The position numbers and the translations under genes were made by a program. From Saprospiraceae bacterium (GTDB lineage: Bacteria > Bacteroidota > Bacteroidia > Chitinophagales > Saprospiraceae): a stretch of 64,000 nt of DNA. Below, in pieces: positions 29,772 through 38,537 of the stretch (its first letter is position 1; each line of letters opens with the position of its first letter). The DNA lies in assembly GCA_020628095.1 (NCBI GenBank), contig JAHDFP010000004.1, positions 248,001 to 312,000 on the forward strand. The letters run 5' to 3'. The notes under the pieces were generated by a model, which saw nothing but the letters and a program-made list of their open reading frames with translations, made no database searches and was not told where the DNA came from.

Positions 29772-30803
29772 TTATAGACTTTGTCTATCCATGAGGAAAG
29801 GATATGCCTCTGTATTTTTTAGTGCCAACCCCGTGCCTCTTACAACCGCTTTGAGTGGGTCTTCGGCAACGTGTACATTGAGTTTGGTCCGCTTAGCTAG
29901 CCTTTCGTCTAGTCCACGTAAGAGTGCTCCTCCACCTGTAAGATAGATTCCATTCTTATATATATCACTGGCCAGCTCTGGTGGCGTATCTTCTAGTGCT
30001 TTCATGACGGCCTCTTCTATCTTGCTGATAGATTTATCTAGTGCCTCTGCCACTTCTACATAATCTGTCGTGACCTGCTTAGGGATACCAGTCAATAGAT
30101 CTCGACCATTGACACCAATAGGTTCTGGTGGATCATATAGGTTTTCAAGTGCAGAACCTACTTTGATTTTAAGCTCCTCTGCCGTTCTTTCTCCTATGAG
30201 CAGATTATGCTTACGCTTCATAAAGTCTATGATGTCCAATGTAAACTCATCTCCTGCTGTACGGATAGATTGGTCGGTTACGATACCAGCGAGAGCAATA
30301 ACGGCTATCTCTGTCGTTCCACCTCCGATGTCTATGATCATATTCCCCTGTGGTGCTGAGACATCGAGTCCTATACCAAGGGCCGCCGCCATAGGCTCAT
30401 GTATGAGATAAGTCTCTTTAGAGTCTACGTGATCAGCAGAATCAAAAACCGCTCTTTTTTCGACTTCTGTTATACCAGAGGGAATGCAGATAACCATCTT
30501 GAGATGCGAGAAGAATTTTCTTCGCTCGCCGATCATGTCTATAAGACCATGTATCAAACTTTCCGCGGCCTGAAAATCAGCAATAACACCATCCTTAAGA
30601 GGTCTGATGGTGGTAAGATTACTATGCGTTTTTTCGTGCATCTGCATGGCTTTAGTTCCTACGGCAAGCACCTCTCCCGTCATACGATTGACGGCCACAA
30701 TGGAAGGCTGATCTACGACCACCTTGCCATCCTGCACTATCAATGTGTTAGCAGTCCCAAGGTCAACCGCCAATTCTTGTTTGAAAAAACTAAAAAGCCC
30801 CAT
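29772..30803 (-). CDS. mreB: Rod shape-determining actin homologue MreB
   Basis: 343 residues, standard MreB. Actin-fold phosphate loop 1 is DLGTANTLI near residue 15. MIDIGGGTTEIAVIALAG is phosphate loop 2, and YLTGGGALLRGLDERL is the adenosine motif. MreB filaments position elongation enzymes and give the cell a rod or elongated form. It is the first gene of the long minus-strand run to cysN; the 148-bp gap upstream probably holds the promoter, although no exact TAnnTTTG was found there. Confidence 0.97.
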   Translation of the reverse strand: MGLFSFFKQELAVDLGTANTLIVQDGKVVVDQPSIVAVNRMTGEVLAVGTKAMQMHEKTHSNLTTIRPLKDGVIADFQAAESLIHGLIDMIGERRKFFSHLKMVICIPSGITEVEKRAVFDSADHVDSKETYLIHEPMAAALGIGLDVSAPQGNMIIDIGGGTTEIAVIALAGIVTDQSIRTAGDEFTLDIIDFMKRKHNLLIGERTAEELKIKVGSALENLYDPPEPIGVNGRDLLTGIPKQVTTDYVEVAEALDKSISKIEEAVMKALEDTPPELASDIYKNGIYLTGGGALLRGLDERLAKRTKLNVHVAEDPLKAVVRGTGLALKNTEAYPFLMDRQSL

Positions 30804-30951
30804 TTATCTATTTAAATAAATCCTCTATTCAAAAACTTAAGTCAAATATTGTTCCTAATTAAGCCGTGGGAGTAAATAATTTTGCAATAATGAGATTGGA
30901 AATTGGTCTGGGTCGGGGAGTAATCGAATTAAGGCGTAATAATAAGGATAA

Positions 30952-32232
30952 TTATACACTATTACCACCCGCCAGGACAGTTGTAAATGTATTTTGATCT
31001 AAATACTTTTCGGCCATATCTCTGATAGAATGAGGATTGATATTTTTTATTCTTTCTATTCTATTGTAAAAGTCCTCGACCGCCATTTTTTTGATTTTCA
31101 GATTCTTGATAAGTTGAGCTTTTGCAAAAGGACCATCTATGAGATTAAGTGATTGTCCTAACATGTAGTTCCTTACCATTTTCATCTCATCGTCTTCTAT
31201 CAGAGTACTTCGCAGCAAGTCTATTTCTTTATATATTTCTTCCAAGGTTTGTTCCAGATATTGATTACCCACATCTGTTGTGATATAAAAATAACCACCA
31301 TGACGCCATAGATCTGCAATGGAGTAGATACCATAGGTATATCCCTTTTCTTCTCTTATGTTTTTCATCAGCCGAGACCCAAAATATCCTCCCAAGACCG
31401 TATTGAGTACCGCGAAGTCACCACGATCTTCATGCTCACAATCAAAAAGCAGTCTACCTATTTTGATAGATGTCTGATGTGTGTTGTCGGTTGGAATTTT
31501 AATCGTCTGATGACTTAGTTCCTTTTTATAAAATGTCGCAGGAGAAGGAGTATCTGACCAATTAAGCGACGAAAATGTATCTGTAATCTTTTTCTTGATA
31601 TGAGCCGAATAATGACCGCTGATCACCACAAAACTATCCCGACTCTTAATATAGGCATTATGAAAATCAAAAAGCTCTTGTCTGCTTATCTTATGTATAT
31701 CCTCAGGCTCTGTGTTATATCCATAGGGATGATCCTCGCCGAATATAACCTCCGTCAACTTTCTGTACGATAGGACATCATTTTTAGTGAGTTGATTTTT
31801 GAGCTTTTGGCTTTGTACCTGTTTATACTTTTCTAGTTCGTTAAGATCATACGCTGGATCAGTGATCAAAGACATCCAAATATCAAAAACCTCATCAAAA
31901 AACCTAGTCATTGTCACTAGACTAATAGACGAATAATCCATTCCTCCGATAATCTTTATCGAGGTCCCATAAAAATCAAAATGGTGTGCAATTTCCTCTG
32001 AATTATGCGTGCTTGTACCCTCTCGCATGAGTCGAATGGCGGCTTTAGCTACGCCTATTTTTTCTTCTTTGACCCTTCCTGATCTTATTATAAAGTCGAC
32101 TTTGACTATGTCTTGAGTACCCGAATTGATTTCTGTGACCTCAATGCCATTAGGTAAGTTATAGGAGCTATAATCATCAAAGCGAAGATCATATTCTGTA
32201 AATATCGGCGGTCCTTTTTTTCTATCCAACAT
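30952..32232 (-). CDS. M16-family protein lacking the zinc-binding motif
   Basis: 426 residues with the two-domain fold of M16 (pitrilysin/MPP) peptidases: KVDFIIRSGRVKEEK, then REGTSTHNSEEIAHHFDFYG, and in the second half GYFGSRLMKNIREEKGYTYG, the Arg/Tyr-containing segment. Where active subunits have HxxEH, the sequence is AIRLMREG, so the zinc ligands are absent. Such proteins are usually the non-catalytic partner of an active subunit. No catalytic M16 gene is next to it. There is no signal peptide. It is divergent from dnaN with 126 bp between starts. Confidence 0.85.
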   Translation of the reverse strand: MLDRKKGPPIFTEYDLRFDDYSSYNLPNGIEVTEINSGTQDIVKVDFIIRSGRVKEEKIGVAKAAIRLMREGTSTHNSEEIAHHFDFYGTSIKIIGGMDYSSISLVTMTRFFDEVFDIWMSLITDPAYDLNELEKYKQVQSQKLKNQLTKNDVLSYRKLTEVIFGEDHPYGYNTEPEDIHKISRQELFDFHNAYIKSRDSFVVISGHYSAHIKKKITDTFSSLNWSDTPSPATFYKKELSHQTIKIPTDNTHQTSIKIGRLLFDCEHEDRGDFAVLNTVLGGYFGSRLMKNIREEKGYTYGIYSIADLWRHGGYFYITTDVGNQYLEQTLEEIYKEIDLLRSTLIEDDEMKMVRNYMLGQSLNLIDGPFAKAQLIKNLKIKKMAVEDFYNRIERIKNINPHSIRDMAEKYLDQNTFTTVLAGGNSV

Positions 32233-32358
32233 ATCAATCGTGGCGCAAAAATGAATAAAATAGCCTGTATTTTATAAGACAGCCAAAATTTAGAATTTCC
32301 TAAGTCTTAGATTAACTTTACGTCACTATATTATCTTAGCAATCTCAATATAAACGCA

Positions 32359-33480
32359 ATGACATTCGAAGTCTCATCAGGGGAGCTACTAAAAAAATTA
32401 CAAATCGCAGTCGGTGCGATCGGGTCTAACCCCGTCATTCCTATACTGGAGGACTTCCTTTTCGAATTATCACAGGATAGACTAACCATCTCTGCTACTA
32501 ATCTCGAAGTTACCATCATATCATCTCTCAATGTCAGCGGGTCCAAAGATGGATCAGTAGCCGTTCCTGCTAAGATCCTCATGGATACGCTCAAGGCCTT
32601 GCCAGATCACCCCATCAAATTTGATGTGAATCCCGACAATCTGGGTATCAAACTGGTATCCGCTTATGGAGAATATAAACTCACTGGAGATAACCCGAGT
32701 GATTTCCCAGAAACACCCGTAGAGGAAAATGTCAATAAAATAAACCTCAGCAAAGAACTCTTAGTCAAAGCCATTAATAATACCTTATTCGCCTCTAGTA
32801 CGGACGAATTGAGGCTAGCAATGACGGGTGTTTTAATGCATTTAGATTTTAATAAGGTCGTGTTTGTCTCTACAGATGCGCACAAACTGGTGAAATACAC
32901 CATCAATGGACTGTCCAGCGATATGACAGAGTCCATCATCATACCTAAGAAAGGGCTTAATGTCTTCCGGACAGCGATGTCTAATTCTGAAGAAGATACG
33001 GCAGACATTTCTTTTAATAGTAAAAATGTCTTTTTCCGATCTGGAGATACATTGGTTATTAGTAGATTGATAGATGCCAAGTACCCTGATTACGATGCGG
33101 TTATACCAAGTAATAATGATAAGCGCATCTCTATCAACCGATCTGACTTCCAAAGCTCACTCAAGCGTCTGGTGATATACTCCAACAAAACGACTAATCA
33201 AGTTGTATTCAATATATCAGATGATAGCTTGACGATTTCTGCACAAGATCTTGATTTCTCTAATGAGGCCACTGAGCAAATCAGTTGTGATTATAAGGGA
33301 GATCCGATGAGTATCGGATTCAATGCCAAGTTTTTAGTCGAAATGCTTGGTGTATTAGATAGCGATGAGGTCATCATAGAGCTGTCAGCACCTAACAAAG
33401 CAGGAATCGTATTACCAGTGGTAGACTCAGATGAGGACAACCTACTGATGCTCTTGATGCCTGTTATGATGAATCACTAA
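32359..33480 (+). CDS. dnaN: DNA polymerase III sliding clamp (beta subunit)
   Basis: 373 residues, normal for DnaN, with three repeated clamp domains. Recognisable blocks are KLQIAVGAIGSNPVIPILED at the N-terminus, RLAMTGVLMH and VSTDAHKLVKY in the middle, and a C-terminal VLPVVDSDEDNLLMLLMPVM, which forms the partner-binding pocket. The ring tethers polymerase III to DNA. dnaA and oriC are not beside it here. It is followed by nadD after 16 bp. Confidence 0.96.
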   Translation: MTFEVSSGELLKKLQIAVGAIGSNPVIPILEDFLFELSQDRLTISATNLEVTIISSLNVSGSKDGSVAVPAKILMDTLKALPDHPIKFDVNPDNLGIKLVSAYGEYKLTGDNPSDFPETPVEENVNKINLSKELLVKAINNTLFASSTDELRLAMTGVLMHLDFNKVVFVSTDAHKLVKYTINGLSSDMTESIIIPKKGLNVFRTAMSNSEEDTADISFNSKNVFFRSGDTLVISRLIDAKYPDYDAVIPSNNDKRISINRSDFQSSLKRLVIYSNKTTNQVVFNISDDSLTISAQDLDFSNEATEQISCDYKGDPMSIGFNAKFLVEMLGVLDSDEVIIELSAPNKAGIVLPVVDSDEDNLLMLLMPVMMNH

Positions 33481-33496
33481 TCAGCGCTTAATTAAA

Positions 33497-34084
33497 TTGA
33501 AAATCGGATTATTCTTCGGATCATTCAATCCTGTGCATGTCGGACACATGATCATCGCTAATTATGTGATTACGCATACGGCACTGGACAAGCTATGGAT
33601 GGTTGTCACGCCACATAATCCACACAAAGAGAAAAAGTCTCTCGCGAGAGATTATGATCGCCTGCATCTACTGACGCTGGCGATAGGAGACAACTTTGAT
33701 ATACTGCCTTCGGATATAGAATTTAAGCTACCCAAGCCATCTTACACGATAGATACTTTAACCTACTTAGGGGAAAAATATCCACAGCATACTTTCTCTC
33801 TGATAATGGGTGGAGACAACCTTGCTTCTTTGCACAAATGGAAAAACTACGAAAAGATCATAGAGAACTACGACATCTACGTCTATAAACGACCGACGCA
33901 TGAGCTTCCAGAACTTGCAGAAAAAGCCAATATTACCATATTAGATGCGCCATTGCTAAGTATATCTTCTTCTTATATAAGAAGTCTTATAGCTCAAAAA
34001 AAATCTATCCGCTATCTCGTACCAGAAACCGTCTACGATTATCTTAATGACGTGCCAATATATAGGAACCTAGTCAACCAATAA
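33497..34084 (+). CDS. nadD: Nicotinate-nucleotide adenylyltransferase NadD
   Basis: 195 residues starting from TTG at 33497. This start gives the conserved N-terminus MKIGLFFGSFNPVHVGHMI with the nucleotidyltransferase GxFxPxHxGH signature. A second motif, SISSSYIRSLI near residue 155, matches the ISSTxIR site, and the protein ends with VPETVYDYL. It converts nicotinate mononucleotide plus ATP to deamido-NAD. It lies between dnaN and porZ on the same strand with short gaps, so the three may share a transcript. Confidence 0.94.
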   Translation: MKIGLFFGSFNPVHVGHMIIANYVITHTALDKLWMVVTPHNPHKEKKSLARDYDRLHLLTLAIGDNFDILPSDIEFKLPKPSYTIDTLTYLGEKYPQHTFSLIMGGDNLASLHKWKNYEKIIENYDIYVYKRPTHELPELAEKANITILDAPLLSISSSYIRSLIAQKKSIRYLVPETVYDYLNDVPIYRNLVNQ

Positions 34085-34114
34085 TTTGATTTCGAAAATC
34101 GTTTTTATCAGTAT

Positions 34115-36433
34115 ATGAAAGACCTACTTGTAATCATTATATCATTGCTGGTCGCTGGTAACGCCTACGCACAAAGTGATCTGGCTATAGGTCAATGGAA
34201 GTCGTACTTACCTCATAATAACGCCAAGCATCTGGCTCAAAACGATGATAAAATTATTATAGGAACAGATTTTTCCATTTATACCATAGACAAGTCTGAT
34301 AACTCGGTAGAATACCTATCCAAAATAGACGGTCTTACAGAAACGGGAATACAAAAACTCTCTTACGACCCATATAATGACCAACTTATCATTGCCTATG
34401 ATAATAGTATCATTGATTTTGTCCAGGGTAGCACAGTGACGCCTGTATTCGATATACAGACCAACACAAACTTTCTTAATCGTAAGATCAATGACATATT
34501 CGTACAAAATGAAGAATGGGTGTACTTTGCGACAGGCTTTGGTTTAGTACAGTTTAGTCTGATCGACTTTGAGTTTGGTTTTACGCTCGATGCAGGTCAA
34601 GAAATAAACTCTATATCAGGCAATGAGGACTATCTTCTTATAAATGGTTCAGACGGACTGTATTTATTAGATTTTAAAAATGAAAACTTCCCTAACGCAC
34701 TTTCTTCCTGGCAACAGCTGGAAGGAGGTATTGCTGGGTTAGATATCCAGACAAATCAACTTATAGGTGATAACATTTATGCGGCTACTGATAGGGAAGT
34801 CCTCATATCACCTATTACAGAAGATACTTTTTCCCTGCTGACGACTTTCGCCGATGACGAATCCATTCGATTTCTGAAAACTCATGAAGACGGATGGATG
34901 GTCGGATTACGTCGGGGAAGCTCCGCCAGCCGCCTCATATTCTATGACCAACAAAATTCTCCCGTTAACGAAATAAATACATGCACTAACCGCATCAACG
35001 ATGCCCTAGTAACAGAAGACGGGAGTATATACTTCTCTGATGATTGGGTGAGACTCAGATATATCGATGCAGAAGGCAACTGCAATAAAGAGAGATTTGA
35101 CGGTCCTGCGTACGCTGATGCGACAGACATAAGTATCAGGTCAGAAAAAGTTTACGTTGCCTCAGGAGGTATTACAGAATCATTCAGTGATGAGTTTGGG
35201 AGGCAGGGGATCTACATATTAGAAGAAGGGGTATGGAATAATCTAGATCAGGATAGCAACCCATTCTATAAAGATAATGGCGTCATCCAGTTCTATCAGA
35301 TAGAAGCACATCCTTCTGACCCCAAGTATTATATTGGGTCTTTCTGGTCAGGCATCTTATCGTATGACGAAGAGACCGATGAGCAAGTACTCTATAACGC
35401 CTCCAACACCAATGGAGCCTTAGGTCCTCCTATAGGGGACAATCCTGACAGGGTGCGTATATCAGGAATGAGTTATGATGAAGATGATAATCTGTGGCTC
35501 AGTGTTTTTGGAGCAGAGAAGCCTATTGCCGTACTTACGGACGAAGGCATCTGGCATGGATTCGATGTTGGGTCTAATAATAAGACGACAGAACTAATAA
35601 GAGATGATCTAGGATATGTCTGGTCGGTAATAGCAGGTAATACAGGCGGCGTGATAGTCTATGACCCCAATGGTACAATCTCCGATCCTACAGATGATCC
35701 ACCAGCACGGTTTATATCATCCAGCAATTCTGAGATACCATCTAATCTGGTCAACGCCATCGCCATGGATCTGGATGGCAGTGTCTGGATAGGGACAGCC
35801 GCAGGGGCGGTTGTATTCGAGTGTGGAAGCGATGTACTAGAGTCGTCCTGTGATGGGTTCAAGCCTCAGGTGCAACAGCCTGATGGCAACATCGGTTATC
35901 TACTGGCGACGGAAGATGTACAGGCGATAGCTGTAGATGGTGCTAACAGAAAATGGTTTGGAACAAGAAATGGAATCTTCGTTATGTCTCCTTCTGGCGA
36001 AGAGCAGATCATGAAATTTGACATAGAGAACAGCCCACTGTTTGATAATAATATTAAGGCTATGTCTTATAGTGCGTCCTCTGGTGAGATGTTCGTCGCC
36101 AGCAATAAGGGTATCCAATCTTATCGTACACAGACAACAACAGGCAAAAACAGACACGACACACAGGTCTATGCTTTTCCTAATCCCGTCAGACCTGAGT
36201 ATGACGGCGTTATAGCAATCAAGGGCTTGGTCCGTGATGCAGAAGTCATAATAACCGATATAGATGGTCAGCTCGTCTATAAGACACAGGCACAAGGGGG
36301 ACAAGCCATCTGGGATGGTCGTCATCTGGACGGACAGGCTGTCGCAGGGGGTGTCTATCTGGTATTCAGTAGTTCTACAGATACATTTAGAGATCCCGAT
36401 GCTTACGTAACTAAGATTATGATGATCCGATGA
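34115..36433 (+). CDS. porZ: PorZ-like type IX secretion protein (beta-propellers plus sorting domain)
   Basis: 772 residues with a signal peptide (about 1-19, ending NAYA-Q). Directly after it is IGQWKSYLPHNNAKHLAQ, the typical beginning of PorZ N-terminal propellers. Repeated propeller blades follow, including two-component-regulator-type motifs such as GSVWIGTAAGAVVFE and RKWFGTRNGIFVM. A C-terminal type A sorting-like domain begins AFPNPVRPEYDGVIAI and ends in a GGVYLVF pattern. PorZ belongs to the T9SS attachment complex with PorU, PorV and PorQ and delivers A-LPS in Porphyromonas. The stop lies 58 bp before tRNA-Cys. Confidence 0.85.
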   Translation: MKDLLVIIISLLVAGNAYAQSDLAIGQWKSYLPHNNAKHLAQNDDKIIIGTDFSIYTIDKSDNSVEYLSKIDGLTETGIQKLSYDPYNDQLIIAYDNSIIDFVQGSTVTPVFDIQTNTNFLNRKINDIFVQNEEWVYFATGFGLVQFSLIDFEFGFTLDAGQEINSISGNEDYLLINGSDGLYLLDFKNENFPNALSSWQQLEGGIAGLDIQTNQLIGDNIYAATDREVLISPITEDTFSLLTTFADDESIRFLKTHEDGWMVGLRRGSSASRLIFYDQQNSPVNEINTCTNRINDALVTEDGSIYFSDDWVRLRYIDAEGNCNKERFDGPAYADATDISIRSEKVYVASGGITESFSDEFGRQGIYILEEGVWNNLDQDSNPFYKDNGVIQFYQIEAHPSDPKYYIGSFWSGILSYDEETDEQVLYNASNTNGALGPPIGDNPDRVRISGMSYDEDDNLWLSVFGAEKPIAVLTDEGIWHGFDVGSNNKTTELIRDDLGYVWSVIAGNTGGVIVYDPNGTISDPTDDPPARFISSSNSEIPSNLVNAIAMDLDGSVWIGTAAGAVVFECGSDVLESSCDGFKPQVQQPDGNIGYLLATEDVQAIAVDGANRKWFGTRNGIFVMSPSGEEQIMKFDIENSPLFDNNIKAMSYSASSGEMFVASNKGIQSYRTQTTTGKNRHDTQVYAFPNPVRPEYDGVIAIKGLVRDAEVIITDIDGQLVYKTQAQGGQAIWDGRHLDGQAVAGGVYLVFSSSTDTFRDPDAYVTKIMMIR

Positions 36434-36440
36434 TATCGGC

Positions 36441-36472
36441 TTGCATTCGGTACATTATTTGCTTTATATTTG
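36441..36472 (+). promoter_or_regulatory. Bacteroidota promoter of tRNA-Cys
   Basis: TTG at 36441-36443 and TATATTTG at 36465-36472 are separated by 21 bp, an excellent match to the -33 / -7 Bacteroidota housekeeping promoter (TTTG, N19-21, TAnnTTTG). The tRNA 5' end lies 20 bp downstream of the -7 box. It supports both the tRNA call and the phylum. Confidence 0.8.
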
Positions 36473-36491
36473 CAGTCCATTAAAAACTAAT

Positions 36492-36562
36492 GGTCGCGTG
36501 GCCGAGTGGCTAGGCAGAGGTCTGCAAAACCTTGTACACCAGTTCGAATCTGGTCGCGACCT
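36492..36562 (+). tRNA. tRNA-Cys (anticodon GCA)
   Basis: The 71-nt sequence folds as a cloverleaf. The acceptor stem GGTCGCG pairs with CGCGACC. The anticodon stem GAGGT/ACCTT encloses CTGCAAA, with anticodon GCA. The T-arm is ACCAG-TTCGAAT-CTGGT. The discriminator base is T (U73), an identity element for cysteine tRNA. CCA is not encoded. Its 3' end is the attachment site of an integrated element. Confidence 0.96.
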
Positions 36563-36567
36563 CAACA
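36549..36567. repeat. attL: 19-bp direct repeat at tRNA-Cys 3' end
   Basis: TCTGGTCGCGACCTCAACA, identical to 41478-41496. It covers the last 14 nt of the tRNA and 5 nt beyond, the usual position for tyrosine-recombinase crossover, and keeps the tRNA intact after integration. Confidence 0.9.
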
Positions 36568-36568
36568 A

Positions 36569-36602
36569 GACTCTGACTATCAATTAGTTAGGGTCTTTTT
36601 TT
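36569..36602 (+). terminator. Terminator of tRNA-Cys, supplied by the element
   Basis: An 11-bp stem (GACTCTGACTA with TAGTTAGGGTC, including G-T pairs) and a 5-nt loop, followed by seven T. It begins 2 bp inside the element, so the integrated element terminates tRNA-Cys transcription in place of the chromosomal terminator now beyond attR. Confidence 0.85.
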
Positions 36603-36605
36603 GTA

Positions 36606-36630
36606 TTCGGGGGACGCTCTGGGGGACGAA
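36606..36630. repeat. 25-bp G-rich repeat, left copy (candidate arm site)
   Basis: Perfect direct repeat of 41350-41374. It starts TTCGGGGGACG and ends TGGGGGACGAA, holding two GGGGGACG cores 13 bp apart. It lies 38 bp inside attL. Paired repeats just inside both ends fit arm-type binding sites for the integrase or excisionase; this is inference from position. Confidence 0.8.
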
Positions 36631-36666
36631 AATGTCTTGTAACTTATATCTGTTGATTATCGACGA

Positions 36667-37281
36667 CTATTTGACACCCGTTACTTCAAATTCAAAAGGA
36701 TCATCGTTAAGTGCATCTATTACATATACTTTAAAAGGAAACTCCAATAAAGAAGGTAATCTTATGATTTCCAGATTCCACCACATTCTATCTACTATAG
36801 GTCTTTCTGGAATTTTTCTTTTTAGTTGTTGCCTTAGTATTTCTTCACCTTCCATTGTCCTAACAACTACTTTAAAGTTATCGTTATTAGCTGCCTCAAT
36901 TGAGCTTCTATCTATCTTTAGAATTATTTTGCCACCTCGATTTTTTCTTTTGTCATATTTCAATTTTTCTTTAACCTCATCTTCACTCAATAATTGCTTC
37001 TTCCAATACTTTTCACTACTCTTTAAAACGTCTAACAAGGATTCGTACTCAATTTTTGTTGATCCTCCATACTTATGTTTTCCAGATATTTTTTTGACTT
37101 TGAAAGATTTGAAACTAGAAAGGTAAATTGAGTCTTTTTCAAACTGTTTCGCAAGTTGAGTTTCTTTAGATTCCCTTTTTTCTTTAGGCTTTAGCTCAGT
37201 ATCTGAAACAGGACTTGATCTACAGCAAAAAGTTATTAATGTAAGGAGTAGGAAACTGATAAAGGAAAAGTAAGTTTTCAT
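36667..37281 (-). CDS. Hypothetical lipoprotein carried by the element
   Basis: 204 residues with a hydrophobic leader and a lipobox-like LITFCC near residue 19, so probably a lipoprotein. The mature part is rich in Lys and Glu, then forms a beta-rich domain ending FEFEVTGVK. I do not recognise a family. It is the last gene before attL, so it is a cargo candidate. Upstream lies a 260-bp gap with a long inverted repeat. Surface or periplasmic location is inferred from the leader. Confidence 0.7.
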   Translation of the reverse strand: MKTYFSFISFLLLTLITFCCRSSPVSDTELKPKEKRESKETQLAKQFEKDSIYLSSFKSFKVKKISGKHKYGGSTKIEYESLLDVLKSSEKYWKKQLLSEDEVKEKLKYDKRKNRGGKIILKIDRSSIEAANNDNFKVVVRTMEGEEILRQQLKRKIPERPIVDRMWWNLEIIRLPSLLEFPFKVYVIDALNDDPFEFEVTGVK

Positions 37282-37330
37282 AATGTGGTGTTTTAAATAG
37301 TCATTAAAAAAGGGTATGCCTTTTCATCAA

Positions 37331-37442
37331 CCCTATTCAGGTACACCACATACCTTTACTCAATTGATTACTTAGAGCACACCCAAATTGGGTGTATTCT
37401 CCAAGTACCTCTGAGTTTTTCTTGTGGTGTTTCAGAATAGGG
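37331..37442. repeat. Imperfect 20-bp inverted repeat around a 17-bp palindrome
   Basis: Arms 37331-37350 and 37423-37442 match at 16 of 20 positions when one is reverse-complemented (outer 8 bp CCCTATTC/GAATAGGG perfect, inner ACACCACA/TGTGGTGT perfect). Midway is a perfect palindrome at 37379-37395 (ACACCCAA-A-TTGGGTGT). The 260-bp gap holding this has no gene. It lies between the Rep-like gene and the lipoprotein gene and could be a replication or nicking origin or a regulatory region. Confidence 0.7.
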
Positions 37443-37542
37443 AGATACTTCAAGTACACTTTATCTTAGCATATCCAACTGATATAAAGATAGGATAGTT
37501 TTCATTATCTGAAGTTGATCCTATTATGAAGGCGCAACACTT

Positions 37543-38511
37543 TTACATATTATCTAAGTGTAAAAACGTAGCATAGGAGCTGTTCACTTTATATTCAGCA
37601 CGTTTCTGAAAATCGGTAAATTCGTTGCATTCTATAAGTTCATCACATTTGATAGCTATTGAATAACAAATCCTTTTATGGAATGTATTTAGATTATGTT
37701 TCGAGAGTAATTCATTCACTTTTTTACGAAATCTACATTTTTGCGACCTGTCTTTTTTGTTAAAGTCTCTCCAAGTCCTGATGTTAACAACTTTATCCAA
37801 TGTCTCATTTTCAGGTGTTGTAAGTGATAAAGATGAATCCACTGAATCCACTACTAAGAGCATATCAAATGATTCCAGCAAATCGCCTTTTAGCTTTTTT
37901 AAATTTGAAACTTTGATAAGATTGTCTAAAGTACGAAGGCCTACTTTTTTTTGTAGATACTGGCCTTTGCAAACTTTCTTTTCCCATCTTAGGATATTTT
38001 CTGATCTCAAATGTTGTCTGCCTTTATCATAAAGTTTTATTGAGTACTGTGTTCTTTCCCATTGGACATATTTCCCTTGTCCAAAATCATTACTTTTAGA
38101 TGGCGGTTTTCCCATCCAGACCATAACATTCTCATTAATCAAATCTTTAGGGTTCTTCCAAATATTAATGTTAACGCCATATTCCAGATTTTGAATAATT
38201 GCCTTTCTCGGATTTATACCAAGATTTGACTTTAGCCAAAAAATAATATTCGATAAATCATTACGGCTGAAGTCATCCCAATTCTGACGACCTCTTTTAT
38301 TGATCTGATTCCAAAGGATATGTAGCGAACCACTAAATATAATTTGGTTAGCAGTTATTACAATTTTACAATTATGTAATTCCCCTCTTACTGGATATTC
38401 TGATATTTCGCCTGTAGTTGGGTCGAACCCTTTTTGCCAATTGATAAATGGATTCTGGATTAGAGAAACCGCAGATACACTTAATAATTTAAGTTTGATA
38501 AAATCAATCAT
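37543..38511 (-). CDS. Putative replication initiator, phage/plasmid gene II/X-like
   Basis: 322 residues resembling the gene II/X (Phage_CRI) family of rolling-circle initiators. It begins with IDFIKLKL, then FSGSLHILWNQINKRG, NDLSNIIFWL, LEYGVNINIW, YSIKLYDKGRQH (the Lys/Tyr segment expected near the nicking tyrosine) and ILRWEKKV. The match is of pattern and order, not of a long exact motif. A protein of this kind would nick an origin and start rolling-circle replication of the excised element. It starts 27 bp after a hairpin that overlaps the preceding gene. Confidence 0.6.
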   Translation of the reverse strand: MIDFIKLKLLSVSAVSLIQNPFINWQKGFDPTTGEISEYPVRGELHNCKIVITANQIIFSGSLHILWNQINKRGRQNWDDFSRNDLSNIIFWLKSNLGINPRKAIIQNLEYGVNINIWKNPKDLINENVMVWMGKPPSKSNDFGQGKYVQWERTQYSIKLYDKGRQHLRSENILRWEKKVCKGQYLQKKVGLRTLDNLIKVSNLKKLKGDLLESFDMLLVVDSVDSSLSLTTPENETLDKVVNIRTWRDFNKKDRSQKCRFRKKVNELLSKHNLNTFHKRICYSIAIKCDELIECNEFTDFQKRAEYKVNSSYATFLHLDNM

Positions 38512-38537
38512 ATCTTAGCGATAATTATTTGAACTAT

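Noticed and set aside
32664-33080. 138-codon minus-strand frame within dnaN
   Set aside because: Shadow of a highly conserved gene; no start context or family.
35900-36325. 141-codon minus-strand frame inside porZ
   Set aside because: Antisense to the propeller and sorting domain; codon composition mirrors the sense gene.
36506-37126. 206-codon plus-strand open frame covering tRNA-Cys and the element's left end
   Set aside because: It runs through the tRNA, its terminator and attL and is antisense to the lipoprotein gene; the protein lacks any domain and is Ser/Leu-rich, as expected of a shadow frame.
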